Origin: Planctomycetota bacterium
Lineage (GTDB): Bacteria; Planctomycetota; Phycisphaerae; Phycisphaerales; SM1A02
Direction of reading: 5' to 3'
NCBI GenBank assembly: GCA_027622195.1
Contig: JAQBZO010000010.1
Coordinates: 1-57,906, forward strand
DNA length: 57,906 nucleotides
The position numbers and the translations under genes are program-made. A model generated the notes under the pieces. It made no database searches. It saw only the letters and a program-made list of their open reading frames with translations, and had not been told where the DNA came from. Within the stretch, counting starts at the first letter, position 1, and each line of letters starts with the position of its first letter. Below are positions 28,508 through 37,770 of the stretch, piece after piece.

Positions 28508-30003
28508 GTGGGATTCCATTCCTTCGACCGCTCCACCGCTCGACTCCAACGTGCGCGCTCAGTGGCTCTCCACGTTGCGTCGTGTTGAGGAACGAACACT
28601 CGGTCCACCTTTCGAAACCCTAATAATTCATCGGTGGATCTCCACACTCCAGTCGCGAGTCCCGCCATGCAGGCAGCACCAAGCGCAGTTGATTCCAACA
28701 CCGCGGGACGATTGACTGCAACGCCCGACACATCGGATTGGATCTGCATCAACAAATCACTTGCGGCGGCTCCTCCATCGACGCGCAAGTCAACGACTGC
28801 TTGTCCATCGTTCGCCGCAAACGCCGTGAGAAGATCTGCACATTGAAATGCAATGCCCTCGAGTGCGGCCCGTGCAATGTGCGATTTCGTCGAACCGCGA
28901 GTCAAACCTCCGATGAGCGCGCGCGCTGCTGGGTCCCAGTGTGGCGCACCAAGACCCGCAAAGGCAGGCACGAGCGTGACTCCTCCACTGTCGGACACTT
29001 GCGCGGCAAGGGTGTTGACTTCTGCGCTCGACGAGATCATCCCGAGTCCATCGCGCAGCCATTGAATGGTGGCTCCACCCATGAAGACGCTTCCCTCGAG
29101 TGCGTAGACGGCTCTCTCGTTACCGATGCGCCACGCCACAGTCGAAAGGAGGCCATTGAATGTGATGATCGGACGATGTCCCGTGTTCGCAAGCAAGAAA
29201 CAGCCAGTTCCGTAGGTGCACTTGGCTTGTCCTGGATTGAGACACTGTTGCCCGAAGAGTGCGGCTTGTTGATCGCCAATCAATCCAGCGATGGGAATCT
29301 CTGCGCCGAATACTTTCCTGGATGTGCGCGCCACCTCGCCAGACGATGCAACGATCTGCGCCATCATTGGAGCGGGGATACCGAAGAGTTCGAGCAAACG
29401 CGCATCCCATGCCAACGTGTCAATCCCCATCAACATGGTTCGGCTCGCATTCGAAACATCGGTGACATGACGAGCGCCATCGGTGAGTTGCCACACGAGC
29501 CATGAGTCCATCGTGCCTGCGCAAATCTCTCCCGCCTGTGCGCGTGCTTGCAGTGCGGGACCTCCATCGCGCAGCATCCACGCGATCTTGCTCGCTGAGA
29601 AATAGGAATCGAGGACAAGTCCAGTCGCTCGGTGAATCATCTCCTCGTGACCCGCCTGAGCCAACTCACGCATCATGTCGGCGGTTCGGCGGTCCTGCCA
29701 CACAATCGCTCGGCCAATGGGATTACCAGTCGAACGCTCCCAGAGCATCACGGTCTCGCGTTGATTCGTAATTCCAATCGCTGTGATCTCTTGGGGAGTC
29801 ACCCCCGCTGAGTGAAGCGCTGCGCGAATCGCGCGCATCTGCCCGTCCCACAATTCGAGGGGGTCATGCTCAACGAGTGCCGGCGCTGGGAAATACTGTG
29901 AAAACTCGAATTGCCCGACCCCGCGGATGGTGGCATTCGCATCGATGACGAGAGCGCGCGATGAAGTCGTTCCCTGATCGAGCGCCAAGATCAGTGGAGA
30001 CAT
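28504..30003 (-). CDS. glpK: Glycerol kinase
   Basis: 499 aa FGGY kinase that phosphorylates glycerol to glycerol 3-phosphate with ATP. It shows LALDQGTTSSRALV at the N-terminus, ITNQRETVMLWE, IVWQDRRTADM and AGLIGDQQAALFGQ, as in GlpK. ATG 30003 begins the conserved region; the length is normal. Translationally coupled to glpD by ATGA. No glycerol facilitator gene or regulator is visible nearby. Confidence 0.95.
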   Translation of the reverse strand: MSPLILALDQGTTSSRALVIDANATIRGVGQFEFSQYFPAPALVEHDPLELWDGQMRAIRAALHSAGVTPQEITAIGITNQRETVMLWERSTGNPIGRAIVWQDRRTADMMRELAQAGHEEMIHRATGLVLDSYFSASKIAWMLRDGGPALQARAQAGEICAGTMDSWLVWQLTDGARHVTDVSNASRTMLMGIDTLAWDARLLELFGIPAPMMAQIVASSGEVARTSRKVFGAEIPIAGLIGDQQAALFGQQCLNPGQAKCTYGTGCFLLANTGHRPIITFNGLLSTVAWRIGNERAVYALEGSVFMGGATIQWLRDGLGMISSSAEVNTLAAQVSDSGGVTLVPAFAGLGAPHWDPAARALIGGLTRGSTKSHIARAALEGIAFQCADLLTAFAANDGQAVVDLRVDGGAAASDLLMQIQSDVSGVAVNRPAVLESTALGAACMAGLATGVWRSTDELLGFRKVDRVFVPQHDATWRATERARWSRAVERSKEWNPT

Positions 30004-30044
30004 ATAAGAAAGCGTAACCGCAACGAAGGGTGCGCGAGCGCGAC

Positions 30045-32039
30045 TCAGGACGCCCGCTCGAGCCATTCCTGCTCGAGGTCAGCGACCGACTTGAGAAGCG
30101 ATTCGTGTTCCGCGAGAAGTTTTGAGGACCGAGCGCGCTCTTTGAACACACTTGGATCGGCGAGCAATGCCTCAACTTCTTTGAGGCGAGCCGAACCAAC
30201 GGCAAGCCGTTTCTCGATTTCTCCATCCGCCACTCGAACAAGTGGACCCTTCCGCGCAACTTTCACCGCGGCCTTTTTCACGGCAGCAGCGGCGACCTTT
30301 GCATCTTCAGAGGCCTTCGTGCGCGCCTGCTTGTCTTCGGCGGCGATTCGAGCTCGCTCGGATGCTTCGCGATCGCTCGTTGCCTTTGACTTCTCGCGCT
30401 CCTCCCAATCGCTCCAGGTGCCCTGAAAATCGATGACACCTCCTTCTCCATCCATGACGAGGAGTCGATCACACGTTGCATCCAAGAGGGCGCGATCATG
30501 GGTAATCATCAACAGCGTGCCATCGAATCCACCCTGATCTGGATCAAGAGAGAGTGCATCTTCAAGCCGCTCAGCGCTCGGAATATCGAGGTGATTCGTT
30601 GGTTCATCCAACACCAAGAGGTTCTTGGCACTCGCGACGAGTCCAGCGATGACGAGTCGGGTTCGCTCACCGCCTGAGAGTGTCCCGAGCAGTTTGTCTT
30701 GATCGGCACCGCTGAAGAGGAATGCGCCCGCGAGATTGCGTGCCTCTTGTTCATTCAACGAGAGTCCATTCTCGCGCGCGGGCACGGTGCGCTGGAGGTA
30801 CTCCCAAGTGCACAACATTGGATCAAGATGCTCATGCGTCTGGCGGAACCATCCTGTCACCAATCTCGGCGCACGTTTCACGATTCCGCTATCGGCTTCC
30901 AGTTCGCCCAGCAGCACTTTGACGAGCGTCGTCTTTCCAGCACCGTTTGGACCAACGACTCCGATGCGCTCGCCGGGCTTGATTCGCACATCCAGTGATT
31001 CAAAGAGCAACTTGTTGTCGTACCGCTTCGACAGACCTTGCGCATCCATCGCCACATCGCCTAGCCGAGGTGCACGCGGAAGCGCGATGCGTATCAACTC
31101 GAGTTCCATCGGACGTTCGACCATCTCGTCTCGGCAATACCGCTCGAGTCGAGTCGCACGACCTCTTGCTTGCTTCGCGCGCTGACCCGCCTTGTACCGG
31201 CGGATGTACGCCTCTTCCGCGCGGATCTTTCCCTGCTGCTTGTCGTGTTCGCGCAGTTGAAGATTGAGACGCTCTTCACGAAGTGCCACAAAGTCCGCGT
31301 AGTTGCCTGGATAATCGCGAATGGCACCACGGTGGATTTCGATGATGCGGTGAACAACCTTATCGAGCAACCATCGGTCATGGCTCACCAGAATGACGGA
31401 GCCAGGAAACTCATCGGCCAAAAATGTTTCAAGCCAACGACGACCAACAATGTCAAGATGGTTCGTTGGTTCGTCCAACATCAAGAGTTCAGGAGACTCG
31501 AGCAGGAGTCTTGCCAACCCCAGTCGTGCGCGCTGTCCACCTGACAATGCGGTAACAGGCAGCATGAACTGCGAGTCATCGAATCCAAGTCCGTGCAGCA
31601 CCGCATCAACCTTGTGATCGGTCGCGTGACCACCTGCGCGATCAAACTCGTCTTCCAGTCGTCCCTGTTGCCGCAGAAGAGAGTCGAGCACATCTGGTGC
31701 GAGTTCTGGATGCGACATCTTTTCGTACAACTTGTCGAGTTCGGCGCGCAGATCCCCTAATCGTCCGAAGGCTCGCGCCGCGGCTCCGTGCAGCGTGTCT
31801 GATGGATCGAGTTTAGGTTCTTGTTCAAGGTATCCAATGCGAACACCACGCTGCATCGTGATTGATCCGCTATCAGGATTCATCCGGCCCGCGATGAGTT
31901 TGAGAAGCGTGCTCTTTCCGCAGCCATTTCGACCGACCAACCCGATTCGTTCACCCGGTTCAATGGCGCACGTCGCACTCTCGAGAAGAATGTTGGTGCC
32001 GTGTCCAAACCGAACTTGACTGACCGTGACGAGTGACAT
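30045..32039 (-). CDS. ABC-F family ATPase
   Basis: 664 aa soluble protein with two ABC domains. The first Walker A is GRNGCGKST at 36-44 and the first signature is LSGGQRARLGLARLL. The second Walker A is GPNGAGKTT and the second signature is LSGGERTRL. Between them is a linker rich in charge (the P-site tRNA interaction motif region). The C-terminus is a Lys/Ala/Glu coiled coil as in Uup. ABC-F proteins act on the ribosome in translation or antibiotic resistance, or for Uup in replication-related roles. The exact subgroup cannot be set by eye. Located 41 bp upstream of glpK on the same strand. Confidence 0.93.
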   Translation of the reverse strand: MSLVTVSQVRFGHGTNILLESATCAIEPGERIGLVGRNGCGKSTLLKLIAGRMNPDSGSITMQRGVRIGYLEQEPKLDPSDTLHGAAARAFGRLGDLRAELDKLYEKMSHPELAPDVLDSLLRQQGRLEDEFDRAGGHATDHKVDAVLHGLGFDDSQFMLPVTALSGGQRARLGLARLLLESPELLMLDEPTNHLDIVGRRWLETFLADEFPGSVILVSHDRWLLDKVVHRIIEIHRGAIRDYPGNYADFVALREERLNLQLREHDKQQGKIRAEEAYIRRYKAGQRAKQARGRATRLERYCRDEMVERPMELELIRIALPRAPRLGDVAMDAQGLSKRYDNKLLFESLDVRIKPGERIGVVGPNGAGKTTLVKVLLGELEADSGIVKRAPRLVTGWFRQTHEHLDPMLCTWEYLQRTVPARENGLSLNEQEARNLAGAFLFSGADQDKLLGTLSGGERTRLVIAGLVASAKNLLVLDEPTNHLDIPSAERLEDALSLDPDQGGFDGTLLMITHDRALLDATCDRLLVMDGEGGVIDFQGTWSDWEEREKSKATSDREASERARIAAEDKQARTKASEDAKVAAAAVKKAAVKVARKGPLVRVADGEIEKRLAVGSARLKEVEALLADPSVFKERARSSKLLAEHESLLKSVADLEQEWLERAS

Positions 32040-32111
32040 TGGGGGGGCGGGAATGATACGGGTTTCTGCGCCGTCCGAGTGTGTTCGCTCGCCCGTGAGT
32101 AGGCTCCTTGC

Positions 32112-32552
32112 ATGGATGCGGTTCTGGTCAATGTCATCCCCCGCGCATCGGTTGAGGCGCGAGCATTGCATTGGTGGACTGCGCTCACCACCGCACACGA
32201 CACGGATGTTGGACCAGTGCCCGCCGTTCGATTCTCAAAGCGCATGCGCACCACCGCTGGCACAGCATGCAATCGCACTCATACGGTGCGATTCTCCACG
32301 CGCATCCTTCATCGAGTCGGAATGGAGGCGTTTGATGTGACGATCGCCCACGAGGTCGCGCACATCTACTGCGATCGCCTTCACTCAACTCGCTGCGGAC
32401 ACGACCGCCGATGGAAATCCGTCATGCAACGCATCGGACTTCCATCCCACCGATGCCACAACTATTCAGTTGAACGGCAACCGAGACGGACGAATCGAAC
32501 GGCGCGACTTCTTTCTCGACTCAGGGCGTTCCTGCGGTTCCCCATAGCGTAA
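32112..32552 (+). CDS. SprT-like zinc metalloprotease domain protein
   Basis: 146 aa. The zinc-binding HEVAH motif is at 80-84 and a third likely ligand is H97 in CGHDRRWK, the usual SprT arrangement; before it RFSTRILHR matches the substrate-side strand of the family. The C-terminal zinc ribbon of SprT is missing; the tail is basic (QPRRTNRTARLLSRLR). The role is unknown in bacteria; the eukaryotic relative Spartan cleaves DNA-protein crosslinks. It is divergent from the ABC-F gene. Confidence 0.85.
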   Translation: MDAVLVNVIPRASVEARALHWWTALTTAHDTDVGPVPAVRFSKRMRTTAGTACNRTHTVRFSTRILHRVGMEAFDVTIAHEVAHIYCDRLHSTRCGHDRRWKSVMQRIGLPSHRCHNYSVERQPRRTNRTARLLSRLRAFLRFPIA

Positions 32553-32693
32553 GGACCAGTGTGAGATCTGCGCCGTCCACGATGCCGTCACTGCGAAGTA
32601 GTACTCACCGACCTCGAGAGTCGGCAGCATGGCGGATGAAACGAAGACTGAATCATTGGACCCTGAAACATTGTCAATCGCCGCGAGTGGCAA
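32521..32693 (-). pseudogene. Remnant of a dockerin-tailed surface protein
   Basis: One frame (32693 down to about 32590) reads like the end of a secreted beta-domain (AIDNVSGSNDSVFVSS, then GEYYFAVTA). A different frame from about 32592 to TGA at 32521 reads SDGIVDGADLTL...LWGTAG, clearly related to the dockerin-type repeats of the neighbouring hydrolase (GDGIVNGADLAI...AWGTSG). No intact reading frame joins them and no 5' part is visible, so this is a decayed gene end. It overlaps the 3' end of the SprT-like gene. I see no other gene in 32553-32809. Confidence 0.65.
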
Positions 32694-32809
32694 GTAATAG
32701 TGGCAAAACCTTTGCCTTCAGGATGCCGCGTATTCCACTGCGAGTGGCGCTTACATCGAAAACGGCTAGGTTTGTCAAGAACACGACAAGAATGCCGCCA
32801 CTCGAGTCC

Positions 32810-34450
32810 TTATCCTGAAGTTCCCCAGGCGCCGATGATGATCGCGAGGTCGGCTCCGTTCACGATGCCATCGCCAGTAATGTCGGCAGGCGACGCGGAT
32901 TGTCCCCATCCTGCAACGAAGATGGCAAGGTCAGACCCATTCACGATGCCGTCGCCGGTGATGTCAGCGGATGCGGGTTGAATGCACAAGTCAGCCCAAC
33001 CATCAAGGTCTGTGTCGGTGCAATCCCCCGCGAGAGTCCAAGGACGTAACAAGGCCTGCGCATCGGACTGGATGAGTTCACGACACGGAAAATCAACCTG
33101 GCACGAAACGCCGTAGGGGAAAAATGTTTCGCGCCAAGTCGATCCCGCCTCACACCCGCTCATCGTGATTCCAATCGAGTCGAACAACATTCCAACGGCG
33201 GCGTAAGCGAGCGATCGTTGTCCGTGCGATTGGTAATGCACGATGTCTGCCAACCCAGGATTGAATGATTGGTCCCAGAGGAACGCTTCTTCAGCACCGC
33301 GTCGCAAGTTAATCGCAATGACTCGAGGATCAAGCGCCGCGATGTCGGCTGCGACTGCGGGAAAAAAGTGAAATGCTGAAGTCGCCACGAGGCTCTTCAT
33401 CGGAGGATCCGTCACGATGATGACAGGAAGCAGTGGATCTCCAACAGAGAGACGAACCCACTCGAGCACGCTGATGATCGAGTGCCTCCACTCCGCAATG
33501 CCAGTTTGCGTAGTGTCATTCGCGCCGTAATGCAAAACTACAACCGAGGGATCGAGTGCGCGCAGATTCGCACCTGCACGACTATGTTCTAAGAGGAAAT
33601 CTTCAAGTTTCATCCCGCCTTGTGCGCAGGAGTGCACGATGACTCCACGAGAGATGTTTTGGGCACGAAACCGCAGCCCGATGAGATCCACCGGCGCATC
33701 GGATGACCCTTCAATGAGTATCTGCACCTGCTCATTGGGCGCATGGTCAAGCACGGGAGTACTGAGCCAACCCATTCGTTCGTCGGCGCTCGGAGGGACA
33801 CCACTCAAAGTTCCTTGTTGAAGAATCGGCGTCCAGATGTCAGGAATGAATCCGAGCGTTGGCGCATTCTTCCAACTCAATGTGCCAGCATCCGCTCGAT
33901 TGCCGACGAGGACGTCGCACACAATGGGTTCATTCGGAACGAACCACTCTTGATTGGCGAGTTCAGATGAAACCGACAGCTGACCACGTGGAAGAAACAC
34001 GGCAGAAAATGGATTCAATCCATCCGCTGGACCAGTCATCGTGCGCGCCGAGACTCCAGGAAGGAACTCATCAGCATCGATGTCGATTGCAGGGAGGTCC
34101 GGTCGGTCATAACTCGCCGTCGTCGCGAGCCAAGCAGGGAGTCCCCACCACCACGCTTGCTGCAAGAGGTGTGTCTCGCTGCAGGGACCGAACTGCTTTC
34201 CCATGAGCGCGTTCCAGTGGGCGATATAGGTGCGTCCCCAATCCGCTGGAAATGTCTCTTGCGAATCTCCTAGCACCACCATTCGCACAATGGACTTCGA
34301 TGAACCCTCGAACAACGATTTGAAGAACTCGGGATCGACCGCGGTCACCAGAGGCACCTCGGTATACGAAGCCCAGTTTTGTGCTATGGAAGTCGATGCA
34401 ACACCCATCACCGAGCAGATCCCAGTAATGAGACAACAATGACTCTTCAT
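32810..34450 (-). CDS. Secreted SGNH-type hydrolase with two dockerin-type repeats
   Basis: 546 aa. A signal peptide (MKSHCCLITGICSVMGVASTS) is followed by an SGNH/GDSL-like domain. Nucleophile candidate is S63 in VVLGDSQ, an oxyanion motif is VVLHYGANDT, and HSCAQGGMKLEDF looks like the block containing the conserved Gly. The C-terminus has two calcium-binding-loop repeats, ADITGDGIVNGSDLAIFVAGWG and ADITGDGIVNGADLAIIIGAWG, of the dockerin type. It is likely an extracellular esterase/deacetylase of polysaccharides, with the repeats serving attachment. The ATG at 34450 is preferred over 34468 because it has GGCGGA upstream and begins the signal peptide. Confidence 0.8.
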   Translation of the reverse strand: MKSHCCLITGICSVMGVASTSIAQNWASYTEVPLVTAVDPEFFKSLFEGSSKSIVRMVVLGDSQETFPADWGRTYIAHWNALMGKQFGPCSETHLLQQAWWWGLPAWLATTASYDRPDLPAIDIDADEFLPGVSARTMTGPADGLNPFSAVFLPRGQLSVSSELANQEWFVPNEPIVCDVLVGNRADAGTLSWKNAPTLGFIPDIWTPILQQGTLSGVPPSADERMGWLSTPVLDHAPNEQVQILIEGSSDAPVDLIGLRFRAQNISRGVIVHSCAQGGMKLEDFLLEHSRAGANLRALDPSVVVLHYGANDTTQTGIAEWRHSIISVLEWVRLSVGDPLLPVIIVTDPPMKSLVATSAFHFFPAVAADIAALDPRVIAINLRRGAEEAFLWDQSFNPGLADIVHYQSHGQRSLAYAAVGMLFDSIGITMSGCEAGSTWRETFFPYGVSCQVDFPCRELIQSDAQALLRPWTLAGDCTDTDLDGWADLCIQPASADITGDGIVNGSDLAIFVAGWGQSASPADITGDGIVNGADLAIIIGAWGTSG

Positions 34451-34561
34451 TCCGCCGTTCGTTCGCATTGGTATCTTGGAATGATGCCCCGACTTGGTTC
34501 AAATGCAAGTGAAAACCGCAGCGATTCCCGTCGAGGAAACGCCCGATAGGCTCTGTGTGTT

Positions 34562-35728
34562 ATGAGCGCACTCCCTCTTCTTGCACGCCTCGTCGCCGCC
34601 GACTCGACGAGCCATCTTTCGACGCGTGAAGTCGAAGTGCCGATTCTTGAGGCTCTTGACCATCCAGCGATTCGCACCCATCGATTTGACTGCGACAACG
34701 AAAAGTCCAACTTGGTCTTTGAAGTCGGGCGACCATCGAAGAGTGGCGAAGGACTCACCCTCGCTGGTCATATGGACTGTGTTCCCGCTCATGAACCTGA
34801 TTGGATTACTCCCGCTCGCGAACTCTCGGTGCGAAACGGTCGCGCTTACGGACGCGGAGCGTGCGATATGAAGGGGTTCGATGCCATCGCCATCAGGCTC
34901 GTTCGCGAGGCGGCGGAGCGCGGAGTGAGTGCCCCACTCGCCCTCATTCTCACCTGCGATGAAGAGCAGGGAGCGCAGGGAGCTCCCCGCTTGGCGGCGC
35001 AGTGGTCGAACAAGAACCCTCTCCCGCGCCGCACGATCGTAGGAGAGCCCACGATGCTTCGGCCCATTCGCGGTCACAAGGGATTTGCGTGGTATCGACT
35101 CACGGTGGCGGGACGACCCGCGCACACGAGTTGTCCCACCGTCGGCGACAGTGCGATTCGCCGCGCGATGCCTCTTCTTGCAGAACTCGATCGACTGCGA
35201 CAAGAGTTGTCTTCAGTGCATTGCATCGACTCATCGCTGTTTGAAGAGTCCGCCTTTCCCATCTTGACCGTCGGAATGATTCAAGGTGGTGTGGCCATCA
35301 ACGTTGAACCTCCATCATGCACGATCAATGTTGGAATCCGTTGTTTGCCTGAGCAGCATCCGAAGGACTGCACACAGTGGATCGTGGATGTGACTGAGAG
35401 AGCACAACTCATTCCCGTCTTCGAATCGCCCGCTGTGCATCATGCACCTGGATTCTGTGCAGTCGAATCGATCTGCCTCGCACCGGGTTTCCATCTCGCC
35501 CAAGAACATCCATGGACTCGAGAGATGTGCGAGTTGACAGGTGTTTCTCGCGCTATTGGCGCACCGTATGCAACCGATGCTGGTGCGCTGACGGCAATGG
35601 GTCTTGATTGCATCGTGTGTGGACCCGGCGACATTCTGCAGGCGCATCGAGCGAATGAGTTCGTTGAACTCGAGCAGCTTGACCGCTGTGAGGCACTTCT
35701 ACGACGACTCATCCAGTGGAATCAATAA
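34562..35728 (+). CDS. argE: M20 family acetylornithine deacetylase
   Basis: 388 aa metallopeptidase-type amidohydrolase. Metal ligands are H70 and D72 in GHMDCVP, then RGACDMKG, DEEQGAQGA (catalytic Glu and metal Glu) and GEPT. The dimerisation domain is at the middle (KGFAWYRLTVAGRPAHTS). ArgE removes acetate from N-acetylornithine in arginine synthesis. Related M20 enzymes (DapE, succinyl-ornithine deacylase) differ in detail, so the exact substrate is inferred. It is divergent from the SGNH gene, with a 111 bp intergenic region. Confidence 0.85.
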   Translation: MSALPLLARLVAADSTSHLSTREVEVPILEALDHPAIRTHRFDCDNEKSNLVFEVGRPSKSGEGLTLAGHMDCVPAHEPDWITPARELSVRNGRAYGRGACDMKGFDAIAIRLVREAAERGVSAPLALILTCDEEQGAQGAPRLAAQWSNKNPLPRRTIVGEPTMLRPIRGHKGFAWYRLTVAGRPAHTSCPTVGDSAIRRAMPLLAELDRLRQELSSVHCIDSSLFEESAFPILTVGMIQGGVAINVEPPSCTINVGIRCLPEQHPKDCTQWIVDVTERAQLIPVFESPAVHHAPGFCAVESICLAPGFHLAQEHPWTREMCELTGVSRAIGAPYATDAGALTAMGLDCIVCGPGDILQAHRANEFVELEQLDRCEALLRRLIQWNQ

Positions 35729-35772
35729 AAAACCCTTGAGCGAGTCGACGTGGGGACGACTCAGCTCAAGGG
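35725..35772 (-). terminator. Rho-independent terminator of the minus-strand VPAP/RRRR gene
   Basis: The stem CCCTTGAGC.GAGTCG pairs with CGACTC.GCTCAAGGG, with a 10-nt apical loop. On the minus strand it is followed by a TTTTTT run (35725-35732). It also lies just downstream of argE and may end that transcript less well, since the T-run is only on the minus side. Confidence 0.85.
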
Positions 35773-35801
35773 CTGTGGGGGTTCGGTAACAACCAACACG
35801 A

Positions 35802-36500
35802 TCAGCGGCGACGCCGACCGAAAAGTCCAACGGCTGCACACAGTGCGAGCGCACTCGGCGCCGGCACAGGCACCACATTCCAATGTCCTGTGAACGAAAC
35901 TGAATCCCCTGCGCTCAACGTGAACGACAACTGAACTCCGAGCTCGCTGGCGTAGCCGCCGAGACCAGATCCAGAACCGCTCTCCGGACCGATCGCTGTC
36001 GATCCACCTGCCGCTGCCGAATACGCGAATGGCGCATTGAAGAGGGACAGGAGTTGGGTGCCATCGACTTGACCTGCGTAGAGCGAAGCACCTCCGAAAT
36101 TCGAGAGGCTGGCTCCGTTTCCATTCAGGTCATTGAGAACGGCCGACAAAGCGCCGTCAAAGGCGACCGGACCATCCCAATTGTCGATATCACTCAGGCT
36201 GAAATGAAACGTGTACGACTGCATCGCACTCGAGGTATTGGTCCAGATGAAATTGAAATCAAGTCGAGGATCAACAATAGCTGACACCTCGTACGACTGA
36301 CCCCATGTCGACCCTACGCAATCTCCTTCGAACACCCAGCTGCCAGGCAAGAACCCTGGACGACCTTGGTTGTCATACGTAAACTCGCCGTTGCATGAAA
36401 AACTAAGCGTCGGTGAATCGGCTAAATCCCCGCTTGCCGTAGATACAGCAAGGCAACTCCCCATCAATGCCATGAAGGCATAGCCACGAATAAAGAACAT
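35802..36500 (-). CDS. Secreted protein with PEP-CTERM-like VPAP/RRRR tail
   Basis: 232 aa. The signal peptide MFFIRGYAFMALMGSCLAVSTASG leads to a body rich in Ser/Gly/Asn and aromatic residues, with a beta-sandwich look (YTFHFSLSDIDNWDGP...). The tail is V-P-A-P-S-A-L-A-L...GRRRR, as in the 14740 gene and the one at the right edge. A strong GAGAGAGGAA ribosome binding site lies 4-14 nt before ATG 36500. A -10-like TATAAT lies at 36609-36614 on the same strand, without a good -35. The function is unknown; a surface protein is likely. Confidence 0.82.
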   Translation of the reverse strand: MFFIRGYAFMALMGSCLAVSTASGDLADSPTLSFSCNGEFTYDNQGRPGFLPGSWVFEGDCVGSTWGQSYEVSAIVDPRLDFNFIWTNTSSAMQSYTFHFSLSDIDNWDGPVAFDGALSAVLNDLNGNGASLSNFGGASLYAGQVDGTQLLSLFNAPFAYSAAAGGSTAIGPESGSGSGLGGYASELGVQLSFTLSAGDSVSFTGHWNVVPVPAPSALALCAAVGLFGRRRR

Positions 36501-36656
36501 CCGATTCCTCTCTCTCTTTAGATTTCCAAACCCTTTTCGTGCTTGGTAAAATCCCCCAAGCCCTTTCAGTCTGCACCGACTCCGAAGGAATGCAAGAACA
36601 TTCGCAAAATTATAGAAACACTTTCCTTCCAATCTAGTCCGATAACAGATCCACCG

Positions 36657-36917
36657 ATGCCAAATCAGACCACCATTCCACCCACCGCGAAAAACAGTTC
36701 AACCTGGGTGACGATGACTGCGGTGGCGGTCGCTTTGGGCTCTGGCCTTTACCTTGTGAATCCAGGATTCGGACTCTTCGAGTTCCTTCCCGACAACCTC
36801 CCCGTCATCGGCAACATCGATGAAGTCGTCATGACCACCGCTTTCTTGTGGTCGCTTGCCACGCTTGGATTCAAACTTCCCGGTCCGCTCGCGCGGATTT
36901 TCCCGCGGCGAAACTGA
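36657..36917 (+). CDS. Small membrane protein, DUF1232-like
   Basis: 86 aa with two hydrophobic segments (TMTAVAVALGSGLYLV and VVMTTAFLWSLATLGF) joined by FEFLPDNLPVIGNIDE, which resembles the DUF1232/YkvA motif (IPD-x-IPVIGYLDD). ATG 36657 was chosen because the upstream part of the frame looks non-coding. It ends one base before the next convergent gene stop. The role is unknown. Confidence 0.65.
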   Translation: MPNQTTIPPTAKNSSTWVTMTAVAVALGSGLYLVNPGFGLFEFLPDNLPVIGNIDEVVMTTAFLWSLATLGFKLPGPLARIFPRRN

Positions 36918-37703
36918 CTAGCGCTGTTCGTCAAAAACGACCACCACCTCATCGACTCCCGATCCCGCGGGGAGAAGTCCGCGAATCAGTGACTCCAAGA
37001 CTGGAATCGCCGCCGCTCTCGCCTCGCTGCGCGCCGAAGGCTGACTCGCTGCATGAACGACCGCGTTTCGCATCGCGCGACGCCCCTCGTCAATTCGATC
37101 ATCACCAACGATGAAATGATGGATCCAATCGTTGTCAACGAAAAACGCGTACTTCGAGGGATCGCTTTGCACATCCACCATGTCCGCATCCACGATGGGC
37201 GAAGGGAAGCGAAACACAAGTTCGCGACCACCGTTTCCAACCACGCAGCGAGCGGGATCCAGATCCTGCAAATCCACGATGTACTGCACGCGATTCTCGA
37301 GCGCTCGAACGCGAGTCACAGTCTGTCCAATCTTGACCCCAAACCATGATGTCGTCACCGTGTCTTCAGTTTCAGCATCAAGCAATCGTGTTCCCACCAC
37401 GAACCGAGGCGATACCGTGAACTCACCCAGGCGCGTCGTGATGCGCTGGATCACAGAAGTCGTCGGACCCGCAGATTGGAACCAGTTGGTACATCCACGA
37501 ACAACAAAATAGGGAACCGAGAGAGCAAGAATCGCGAGAATCACGAAGCAACCGCCACAACCACAGCCTGGAGGCACACACGACTTCCGATGCGCTTGGC
37601 GCGTTCCCCACTGAAACACGCGACCTCGAAACGGAGTCGGACCGGTGGCATTCTCTGCTTCAATTCGACGAGCCATGGGCGGTTCGTCCTGCGTGTCTTC
37701 CAT
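36918..37703 (-). CDS. Single-pass membrane protein, possibly DUF4230
   Basis: 261 aa. A Gly/Cys-rich segment (PPGCGCGGC) precedes one membrane helix (FVILAILALSVPYFVV). The outer part begins ITTRLGEFTVSPRFVVGTRL and ends with a helical block (ARAAAIPVLESLIRGLLPAGSG...VVVVFDEQ), a layout like DUF4230 proteins. The family call is tentative. The start is uncertain: ATG 37703 or 37676. The stop (TAG at 36918) touches the convergent gene with no gap. Confidence 0.6.
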   Translation of the reverse strand: MEDTQDEPPMARRIEAENATGPTPFRGRVFQWGTRQAHRKSCVPPGCGCGGCFVILAILALSVPYFVVRGCTNWFQSAGPTTSVIQRITTRLGEFTVSPRFVVGTRLLDAETEDTVTTSWFGVKIGQTVTRVRALENRVQYIVDLQDLDPARCVVGNGGRELVFRFPSPIVDADMVDVQSDPSKYAFFVDNDWIHHFIVGDDRIDEGRRAMRNAVVHAASQPSARSEARAAAIPVLESLIRGLLPAGSGVDEVVVVFDEQR

Positions 37704-37770
37704 AGTGTGAACGATAGGCGATCGCGGCCGATGGACACTACACTCAATTCGAACGCGCCGAGACAGCACG

